The position numbers were made by a program, and so were the translations under genes. 6,754 nt of DNA, taken from assembly GCA_002320775.1 (NCBI GenBank), contig DCKY01000213.1, positions 1 to 6,754 of the forward strand, read 5' to 3'. The notes beneath the pieces were generated by a model. The model did not search any database, was not told the origin of the DNA, and worked only from the letters and a program-made list of their open reading frames with translations. Positions 1-4,726 of the stretch are shown here, piece after piece (the stretch's first letter is position 1; every line of letters begins with the position of its first letter). The stretch is from Planctomycetes bacterium UBA1662 (lineage in GTDB: Bacteria > Planctomycetota > UBA8108).

Positions 1-116
1 TAGCCCACCAGGAGGGAGTAAAGCGGCGCCCACTCCCAGCAGCTGAGGCTGAACGTCCCCCGGGTGGCGTTTTCCGTGCTCCGCGCTTCCATCTTCAGGC
101 TCATCCTGGTCGTCAT
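1..116 (-). CDS. Unrecognised protein, N-terminal fragment running off the left edge
   Basis: Reading leftward from ATG at 116-114, 38 codons stay open to the window edge. The peptide starts MTTRMSLKMEARSTENATRG and continues into WEWAPLYSLLVG, which could be the beginning of a membrane helix; too little is visible to name a family. Upstream, in transcript sense, GAGGG lies 8 bases before the ATG and is a plausible ribosome binding site. The frame stays open upstream to a TGA at 182-180, so GTG at 143-141 is an alternative start; in-frame ATGs at 104 and 92 are others. A strong minus-strand terminator ends about 150 bases upstream, so the gene either has its own promoter in 117-267 or is reached by read-through. 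A plus-strand ORF with a hydrophobic start (64-372) covers the same bases but has no ribosome binding site and runs through the terminator. That the minus frame is the real one is an inference. Confidence 0.4.
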   Translation of the reverse strand, partial: MTTRMSLKMEARSTENATRGTFSLSCWEWAPLYSLLVG

Positions 117-267
117 GTCCTTAACCCTCGCTCTCAGTTTCACTGCTCGTTTTTGCTCCGGGCAGCCTCCCTGGCCGCCTCAACCAACCAGTGTGGCGAG
201 GGGCGCGGACATAACCTGGAAAGTGAAAATTCCCGGTGGTTTTCTCGACGGTGAATCGAACAGGTAT
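117..267. other. Upstream region of the left-edge gene
   Basis: About 150 bases lie between the terminator at 268-299 and the proposed start at 116. I see no protein gene here with a ribosome binding site. On the minus strand a TTATGT near 217-212 could be a poor -10 element, but no matching -35 is convincing, so no promoter is called. Confidence 0.3.
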
Positions 268-299
268 AAAAAAAGCGCCTGGCCGGACAGGCCAGGCGC
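268..299 (-). terminator. Strong intrinsic terminator on the minus strand
   Basis: A perfect 10-bp stem (275-284 pairs with 290-299; arm GCGCCTGGCC in transcript sense) closes a 5-base loop and is followed on the minus strand by seven T (268-274). On the plus strand no T run follows the stem, so it is directional. It lies well over 400 bases past the sigma gene, which already has its own terminator at 643-666. It therefore ends some other minus-strand transcript starting between about 640 and 300, or acts as an attenuator ahead of the gene that starts at 116. Confidence 0.85.
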
Positions 300-360
300 C
301 GGGGGAAGCTCCGCGGAGAGCAAAACACAGAACGGCCCCACGGGAAGTTTCGGCAGGGAG

Positions 361-412
361 CCCGGGCGGTAGAACCTTAATCCGTCAGTTCTCCGGGTCT
401 CTACCACCCGGG
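361..412 (-). repeat. 13-bp inverted repeat (stem-loop)
   Basis: Arms 361-373 and 400-412 enclose a 26-base loop. In the minus-strand RNA all 13 positions pair, twelve as Watson-Crick pairs and one (367/406) as a G-U wobble. On the plus strand that position is a C-A mismatch. The outer six bases of each arm are CCCGGG. The stem lies about 60 bases before the terminator at 268-299 in transcript sense. Confidence 0.7.
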
Positions 413-444
413 ACCGCTTCGCCAATGATGTTCTATTAGAGAGC

Positions 445-533
445 GACAGGGATCGCCCACCGCGACAGCTGAGAGAGCTGAAAGTCCGGTGGGAGCCGGA
501 CCTTGCGGGCTGCCCTCGGGGGACGACCCTGTC
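445..533. repeat. Nested inverted repeats with two mutually exclusive inner stems
   Basis: An outer stem pairs GACAGGG (445-451) with CCCTGTC (527-533) and continues as TCG (453-455) with CGA (524-526) past one bulged base. Inside, CCCACCG (456-462) can pair with CGGTGGG (487-493) around a small CAGCT/AGCTG hairpin (466-480). Alternatively GTCCGG (484-489) pairs with CCGGAC (496-501). Positions 487-489 belong to both, so only one can form at a time. All pairings listed are Watson-Crick and so are possible in RNA from either strand. Confidence 0.55.
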
Positions 534-560
534 ACTGGACGAAAGCCATTCATACCTCCT
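532..560 (-). other. Shine-Dalgarno match with a 5-codon mini-ORF (possible leader peptide)
   Basis: In transcript sense AGGAGG (560-555) is followed after 5 bases by ATG at 549-547, which opens the five-codon frame MAFVQ ending in TGA at 534-532. The spacing is the same as for the sigma gene's AGGAGG. An overlapping ATG at 553-551 opens a 50-codon frame to 401 but lies only 1 base from the Shine-Dalgarno sequence. The mini-ORF stops at the base of the 445-533 stem set. Whether either frame is translated cannot be told from sequence. Confidence 0.25.
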
Positions 561-586
561 TTCAAAACACTGAAGCTGAACCAATC

Positions 587-606
587 GACGGGCTCAGAAG
601 CCCGTC
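587..606. repeat. Perfect 8-bp hairpin with 4-base loop
   Basis: GACGGGCT (587-594) and AGCCCGTC (599-606) flank the loop CAGA. No T run follows on either strand, so it is not called a terminator. CCAATC occurs on both sides of the hairpin (581-586 and 606-611). Confidence 0.6.
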
Positions 607-642
607 CAATCAAGCAGTGTGTTAAAGAGGTGATCTATAACG

Positions 643-666
643 AAAAAAGCTCACGTCATGTGAGCT
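643..666 (-). terminator. Intrinsic terminator of the sigma factor gene
   Basis: AGCTCAC (648-654) pairs with GTGAGCT (660-666) around a 5-base loop. In transcript sense the stem is followed by six T (643-648, the first one inside the stem). It lies 42 bases after the sigma gene's stop codon, the expected place for its terminator, and no T run follows on the plus strand. Confidence 0.8.
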
Positions 667-708
667 CAACCAGGCAAGGGGACAGAAGAGGACGAAAAAC
701 TGCCCTTT

Positions 709-1359
709 TCAATCGGAGTCGAAATCCTGGAAGATCGAGCCCGGCAGAAGTTCCCGCAGCTTGTTGATCGCCCGCTGGTAGGTGACGGCCAGCTGCTTCG
801 CATCTCCCCCGAGCAAAACCGCGATCTCTTTGTAGGACTGACCCTCGACCCCCCGCAGGAGGATCAGCTCGCGGTCCCGTTCCTCAAGCCCGTTGAGAGC
901 CGAGAGGATCTCGTCACGTGTATCGCGGCGCATGGTGACGGTAAAGACGCCTGTCGCCCCGGCCGAGAGGTTGTCAAGAGGCCCCCCCGCCTCGGTATCG
1001 TTCGATGCGGACTCGCCGATGTTCTTCGGCTTGCCCTTGATGTGCTTCTCCACCAGGTTGTTGATCCGGTAGACCAGGGTGGTCGAGAGATACTTCATCA
1101 CCACCGGGGTATAGCGATTGTTCCGCGCCGGAAGATCGGCGAGCTTCGGCAGGGCCACCGCCCAGACATCGTTGACGATGTCCTCGGGATCGTAGATCTT
1201 CGACAGGCCTTTCCCAAGGCGGTAGCGGGCGTTCGCCAGCAGCACCGGGGCGAAACGATTGACGATCCACTCGAGGCTGGGAGCATCACCTTCACGAGCT
1301 CTTCTCACGTGAAAGGTCGTCAACTGGTCGCCGTTATCGGGGGGTGTCTCGGGTTCCAT
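709..1359 (-). CDS. ECF-type RNA polymerase sigma-70 factor, planctomycete type
   Basis: This 216-residue protein has the two domains of an ECF sigma factor. Region 2 spans about residues 22-108 and contains DPEDIVNDVW (57-66), the acidic region 2.2 motif for core RNA polymerase contact. Region 4 spans about 148-206, with LEERDRELILLRGVEGQSY leading into a helix-turn-helix around KEIAVLLGGDAKQLAVTYQR for the -35 element. The linker between them (about 109-147) is long and polar. The length is slightly above that of a usual ECF factor. The ATG at 1359 is supported by AGGAGG 5 bases upstream. The gene is divergent from the kinase across 99 bases and ends 42 bases before its own terminator. No anti-sigma factor gene is visible nearby. 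Established knowledge: several planctomycete ECF groups are linked to Ser/Thr kinases. Inference: the neighbouring kinase may control this factor. Its target promoters are unknown. Confidence 0.92.
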   Translation of the reverse strand: MEPETPPDNGDQLTTFHVRRAREGDAPSLEWIVNRFAPVLLANARYRLGKGLSKIYDPEDIVNDVWAVALPKLADLPARNNRYTPVVMKYLSTTLVYRINNLVEKHIKGKPKNIGESASNDTEAGGPLDNLSAGATGVFTVTMRRDTRDEILSALNGLEERDRELILLRGVEGQSYKEIAVLLGGDAKQLAVTYQRAINKLRELLPGSIFQDFDSD

Positions 1360-1364
1360 CCAAG

Positions 1365-1370
1365 CCTCCT
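1365..1370 (-). promoter_or_regulatory. Ribosome binding site of the sigma factor gene
   Basis: AGGAGG on the minus strand lies 5 bases before the ATG at 1359, a perfect Shine-Dalgarno match that fixes the start. It overlaps a 6-bp inverted repeat (AGCCTC 1363-1368 / GAGGCT 1371-1376), although with only 2 bases between the arms the full hairpin cannot fold. Confidence 0.8.
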
Positions 1371-1375
1371 GAGGC

Positions 1376-1387
1376 TACTATATAGTA
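1376..1387. repeat. Perfect 12-bp palindrome in the divergent promoter
   Basis: TACTATATAGTA reads the same on both strands and does not extend further (C at both 1375 and 1388). It is one of the few AT-rich stretches in a GC-rich region. It could be a shared symmetric -10 region or a dimer-binding operator; the sequence does not distinguish these. Confidence 0.6.
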
Positions 1388-1458
1388 CAATCCGGCCGGT
1401 TTTGAGCCTTCGCAGATCATACCTGTTCCGAAACGGAAAAAACTCTGAAAGTTAATCG

Positions 1459-4400
1459 ATGAGCGACCCGGGCGGAAAAAACTCACCGGCGATTCTCAAC
1501 GCCTTCCTGAAGCTCTACCTCGAAGACCAGGAGGCGGGACAAATTCGTCCTCTGGCAGAGTACCAGGAGCGTTTTCCCGGCTACGAGGCCCAGGTCGCCG
1601 AGCGCTACGAGAGCCTGCAGGGAAGCGGCGACACCTCGGCTTTCAAGGAGGCGACCCTGGATCTTCCGGACCAGGATGAAGCTGAGACCCAGGCCGCTCC
1701 CTCCTCAGGGAAAGAAGGCGATGGAGGAGCTCCGGCGGACTCCTCCCAGCAGCCCCTCCAGATTGGCCCCTATCGTCTCATGCGTCCTCTTGGCGAGGGA
1801 GGCATGGGTATTGTCTACCTGGCGGCGCAGACCGAACCGATCAAGCGCCAGGTCGCCCTGAAGCTCGTACGCAGCGGACTGACCTCCGAGGAGTTCCTCG
1901 TCCGCTTCGAGGCGGAGCGCCAGGCGATCGCGCTCATGAACCACGTCAACATCGCCAAGGTCTTCGACGCCGGCACGACCCCCGATGGCAACCCCTACTT
2001 CGCCATGGAATACGCCCCGGGGATGCCGCTGAAGAGCTACTGCGAAAAAGAGAAGCTCGGCCTGGGAAAACGGCTCGACCTCTTTCTGCAGATCTGTGAC
2101 GGCGTCCGGCACGCGCACCAGAAGGGAATCATCCACCGCGACCTGAAGCCATCGAACATCCTCGTAGGCAACGAAGGCGAGAAGCCTGTGGTGAAGATCA
2201 TCGACTTTGGCGTCGCCCGCTCCATGGACCAGCGCCTCACCGACAAGCCCCTCGAAACAGAGGCAGGGCAAATGGTGGGAACGCCGGAATACATGAGCCC
2301 CGAGCAGGCCGAGATGGGGCCCGCCGGCATCGACACCAGGACCGATGTCTACGCCCTGGGGGTCATCCTCTACGAGCTCATCTGCGGCCTGCTGCCCTTT
2401 GACTCGGAGACGCTGCGGGGCGGAGGATATACCGAGATGAGGTGGCTGATCTGCGAGGCGGACCCGCCAAAGCCGAGCCTGCGGCTGCGTGAATTCACAG
2501 GCGAAAACAAAACCAGCGAGTCCTTCGGACTTTCCGCCCACTCCCTGGAGAGAAAACTCTATGGCGATCTTGACTGGATCACGATGAAGGCGATCGACAA
2601 GGACAGGGGGCAACGCTACCAGTCAGCCGGCGAGCTCGCCGAGGACATCCAGCGCTACCTGGTCCACGACCCTGTCCTCGCCGGCCCCCCCACCCTGGGC
2701 TATAAGCTGAAGAAGTTCATGCGCAAGCATCGAACCGGGATCCTCTCGCTCGCCGCGCTGGTGCTCATTTCAACGGTCATCGCCGCACTCACCTGGCAAG
2801 CCGGAATCAGGGAAACCCGTCAGCAACGAATCCAGAGAAGCTCCAGCAGGCTCGAGCAGGCGAAGAAGAACCAGGAGAACTACCTCGCTCTCTCGAAAAA
2901 ACTGCAGACCGATGCCAGGGCCTGGGAGCTGCAGAAGAGCCGGCATCCCGGCTGGCTTCCTGTCTGGCACCCCGCGACAGCTCAGCTGTTCGAGAGCCGG
3001 CAGGACCTCGACGACACCCATTCCCAGCTCGACAGTGAATTCGCCGCCGCCCTGCGGCTGCTCTTCCAGGCAAGGCAGGAGGCGCCCGCAAATGAAGAGC
3101 CCTTGCTCGATCAAATCAGGAAAAACACCGAAGAGATCTATGCCAACCGGGGACGCCAGGGGCTTCGCCAGCGCGACAAGCTGATACCCGCAGACTCTTT
3201 CATAGAGGAACCGCCAAAGAGCCAGCAACTGTCGATCACCTTGCGAAGCGAACCTCCGGGCGCGAAGGTTCACCTCTACCGCTACGTTGAGCAGGAATTC
3301 CGTCGTCTTCCGCTCCCCTATCACCCTGAAAAGGACGAGACCATTCCGGATGGGCAGCTTCTTGACCGGGCAGTCCTCGAGTTCGAGGCGATCCACGACC
3401 CGGAGCTCTACGCGGCGCAGTTCCAGGAGGGGGACAATCGCTTCGCCCCCGGCGACCGCTTCCTGGCCATAGGCGGAAAGCCCTTACGGTCCAGAACGGA
3501 GCTTGCTGACGAACTTGGCAAGCTGGCAGCGGGAAAATCCATCACTGTGCAGGTACTCCGCTCAGGCGAGAAACAATCCGTCACATGGACCCCCTTCCCG
3601 GCGGGCCGAACCGCAAAACCCGGAGAACTCCTGCCGCAGGTCGCCGCCGAGCTCAAGCCCGGCCGGCTGCTCAACATTCACCACCAGCTGGGCTTCACCT
3701 TCTCCGGGAGTCCGCTTTCCCCGGGTCCGGACAACCTCCTTGGAATGACACCGATCGAAAAGGGCGGCTCGATAAAATTGCCCAGGGGCAGCTACCTGGC
3801 CGTACTGCAGCTCGAAGGCCGCCCGCCCGTAAAAATACCGATCGTCGTGCCGGGGTCGGAGGCTGAGATGACGGTGCGCGTACCGGAAAAGCTGCCCGCG
3901 GGCTTCGTCTATATCGCCGCCGGGACCTTCTTCGCCGGAGGCGACGACCAGTCCCAGGCGCGGCAGAACCTTGAGCCCTTCTGGTATTCACTGCCCGGAT
4001 TTTTCATTTCAAGGCTCGAGGTCAGCTTTGGAGACTACCTGCGATTTCTCAATGATGCGGAGGTGCTGGCGCGCACCGATGCGAAAGGTACGATCGAACC
4101 TCTGGCGGACAGGTCTGAGCTGACAACACAAGGGCTTACAAGCAACAGATCCCGTGTCCTGCTCATTCCACACTACAATGGACAGGCGTTGTTCGGACGC
4201 ACGGCCAACGGCGATTGGGGAAGGCGGAGTGTGGTGCCCGTAAACGGCCCCCTCTGTGGAATCTCGATGCTCGCGGCTCTCGAATACGCCCATTGGTATA
4301 CCGGGAGCCAGTCCGACGGGTTCACCTACCGGCTCCCGACCGACCTGGAATGGGAAAAGGCCGCCCGCGGAGTCGACGGCAGAACCCATGTCTGGGGAGA

Positions 4401-4698
4401 GCAGCCCGTCGGCAGCTTCTGCCGCTCAGAGAGCTCCCGGTTGAGAGACTTTCTCTTTCCTGAATCGAGGGGTGTCTTTCCAAACGATGAAAGCGTCTAC
4501 GGCGTACGCGATCTCGCCGGCTCCGTCCTGGAGCCGACGACCAGCCGCACGATTGGCGGCTACGTCTCCTTCAGGGGCGGCTGGTATGGAACCGCCGACG
4601 ATTATTTATTCCACGCATCGACCCGCTTCGGACGCCCGGCCTCAAGGGTCCAGCACGATGCGGGGATCCGGCTGGTCGGCGTACGGGGGAAGAAATAA
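1459..4698 (+). CDS. Transmembrane Ser/Thr protein kinase with PDZ-like and FGE-fold (SUMF1) extracytoplasmic domains
   Basis: A 1079-residue receptor-like kinase. In-frame TAA at 1453-1455 rules out an earlier start; the ribosome binding site is weak (GAAAG 7 bases upstream). Order: an N-terminal extension as in planctomycete kinases (1-60, LAEYQERFPGYEAQVAERYE); a PknB-type kinase (about 105-400) with GEGGMG loop (112-117), K135, E153, HRDLKPSN with D228, DFG (249-251), SPE (280-282) and D296, so it is predicted active; one membrane helix (about 427-447); a helical, charged region (450-570); PEGA-like strands (about 590-610 and 770-798) around a PDZ-like insert (about 655-710, GDRFLAIGGKPLRSRTELAD); and an FGE fold (about 812-1074, YRLPTDLEWEKAARG). 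Kinase cytoplasmic, the rest outside (inferred). In the FGE domain the catalytic GFRC is GIRL (1069-1072), with no cysteine after C988, so oxidase activity is unlikely. It is divergent from the sigma gene, its likely partner. Confidence 0.93.
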   Translation: MSDPGGKNSPAILNAFLKLYLEDQEAGQIRPLAEYQERFPGYEAQVAERYESLQGSGDTSAFKEATLDLPDQDEAETQAAPSSGKEGDGGAPADSSQQPLQIGPYRLMRPLGEGGMGIVYLAAQTEPIKRQVALKLVRSGLTSEEFLVRFEAERQAIALMNHVNIAKVFDAGTTPDGNPYFAMEYAPGMPLKSYCEKEKLGLGKRLDLFLQICDGVRHAHQKGIIHRDLKPSNILVGNEGEKPVVKIIDFGVARSMDQRLTDKPLETEAGQMVGTPEYMSPEQAEMGPAGIDTRTDVYALGVILYELICGLLPFDSETLRGGGYTEMRWLICEADPPKPSLRLREFTGENKTSESFGLSAHSLERKLYGDLDWITMKAIDKDRGQRYQSAGELAEDIQRYLVHDPVLAGPPTLGYKLKKFMRKHRTGILSLAALVLISTVIAALTWQAGIRETRQQRIQRSSSRLEQAKKNQENYLALSKKLQTDARAWELQKSRHPGWLPVWHPATAQLFESRQDLDDTHSQLDSEFAAALRLLFQARQEAPANEEPLLDQIRKNTEEIYANRGRQGLRQRDKLIPADSFIEEPPKSQQLSITLRSEPPGAKVHLYRYVEQEFRRLPLPYHPEKDETIPDGQLLDRAVLEFEAIHDPELYAAQFQEGDNRFAPGDRFLAIGGKPLRSRTELADELGKLAAGKSITVQVLRSGEKQSVTWTPFPAGRTAKPGELLPQVAAELKPGRLLNIHHQLGFTFSGSPLSPGPDNLLGMTPIEKGGSIKLPRGSYLAVLQLEGRPPVKIPIVVPGSEAEMTVRVPEKLPAGFVYIAAGTFFAGGDDQSQARQNLEPFWYSLPGFFISRLEVSFGDYLRFLNDAEVLARTDAKGTIEPLADRSELTTQGLTSNRSRVLLIPHYNGQALFGRTANGDWGRRSVVPVNGPLCGISMLAALEYAHWYTGSQSDGFTYRLPTDLEWEKAARGVDGRTHVWGEQPVGSFCRSESSRLRDFLFPESRGVFPNDESVYGVRDLAGSVLEPTTSRTIGGYVSFRGGWYGTADDYLFHASTRFGRPASRVQHDAGIRLVGVRGKK

Positions 4699-4704
4699 AC
4701 CTCG

Positions 4705-4726
4705 CAGGAGAGCAGCTGCTCTACTG
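4705..4726. repeat. Palindrome between convergent genes, possible weak bidirectional terminator
   Basis: AGAGCAGCTGCTCT (4709-4722) is a perfect 14-bp palindrome. CAG (4705-4707) and CTG (4724-4726) extend it past one mismatch, so RNA from either strand could fold an 8-pair hairpin with an AGCT loop. It fills most of the 22-base gap between the kinase stop and the convergent gene's stop codon (complement of 4721-4723). No T run follows on either strand, so it is not a classical intrinsic terminator. Confidence 0.4.

Larger units (their letters stand above)
300..640 (-). other. Hairpin-rich intergenic region, candidate structured RNA or leader
   Basis: These 340 bases hold no recognisable protein gene. 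They are bounded on both sides by minus-strand intrinsic terminators and contain several inverted repeats: 361-373/400-412 (13 pairs), 445-455/524-533 (10 pairs with one bulge), 456-462/487-493 (7 pairs), 466-470/476-480 (5 pairs), 484-489/496-501 (6 pairs) and 587-594/599-606 (8 pairs, 4-base loop). The 456-462/487-493 and 484-489/496-501 stems share bases and exclude each other. The 13-pair stem is fully paired only in the minus-strand RNA, because position 367/406 gives G-U there but C-A on the plus strand. A 50-codon minus ORF (553-401) exists but has low-complexity composition and its start sits 1 base after the Shine-Dalgarno-like sequence. I do not recognise an RNA family. A standalone small RNA and an attenuated leader for the gene at 116 fit equally well. 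Confidence 0.35.
1360..1458. promoter_or_regulatory. Divergent promoter region between sigma factor and kinase genes
   Basis: All control elements of both genes must fit in these 99 bases or inside the coding ends. A perfect 12-bp palindrome TACTATATAGTA (1376-1387) carries a TATAGT, similar to a -10 hexamer, on each strand. An 8-bp palindrome CCGGCCGG lies at 1392-1399. A 13-bp inverted repeat TTCCGAAACGGAA lies at 1426-1438, close to the kinase start. No clear -35 sequence sits at the right distance on either strand, so the promoters are not assigned. An alternative sigma factor, possibly the divergent one itself, could recognise this region. Confidence 0.5.

Noticed and set aside
64..372. 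Plus-strand 102-residue ORF with a signal-peptide-like hydrophobic start
   Set aside because: It begins with GTG without a ribosome binding site, runs through the minus-strand terminator and into the 13-bp inverted repeat, and its later part is low-complexity. The minus frame over 1-116 is better supported.
481..545. Cobalamin-riboswitch-like string on the plus strand (GTCCGGTGGGAGCCGGAC ... CACTG ... AGCC)
   Set aside because: The CCGGTG...CCGG hairpin and a later CACTG recall the cobalamin aptamer, but the conserved CCCGC(C/A)ACTG segment and the closing CAGGAGACC-like segment are missing, no plus-strand gene follows, and the terminators point to the minus strand.
401..553. 50-codon minus ORF (MNGFRPVTGSSPEG...) after AGGAGG
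   Set aside because: The Shine-Dalgarno sequence is only 1 base from the ATG, the composition is Gly/Pro/Ser-rich, and the frame runs through several RNA stems, so structure explains the bases better than coding. Kept only as a remark in the region entry.
587..606. Hairpin GACGGGCT/AGCCCGTC as a terminator
   Set aside because: The stem is perfect, but no T run follows on either strand, and the sigma gene already has a better terminator at 643-666.
268..640. RNase P RNA, tmRNA, SRP RNA or 6S RNA on the minus strand
   Set aside because: The length would suit several of these, but I find no GAGGAAAGTCC or ACAGAA elements of RNase P, no tRNA-like T-arm of tmRNA, no SRP tetraloop domain, and no single long hairpin with a central bubble as in 6S RNA.
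1042..1455. 137-residue plus-strand ORF opposite the sigma factor
   Set aside because: It is antisense to conserved sigma region 2 and crosses the divergent promoter, with no ribosome binding site or recognisable domain.
1705..2613. 302-residue minus-strand ORF opposite the kinase domain
   Set aside because: It lies antisense to the conserved kinase motifs and shows no recognisable domain; long antisense frames are expected in GC-rich coding DNA. The same holds for the minus ORF at 2770-3396.
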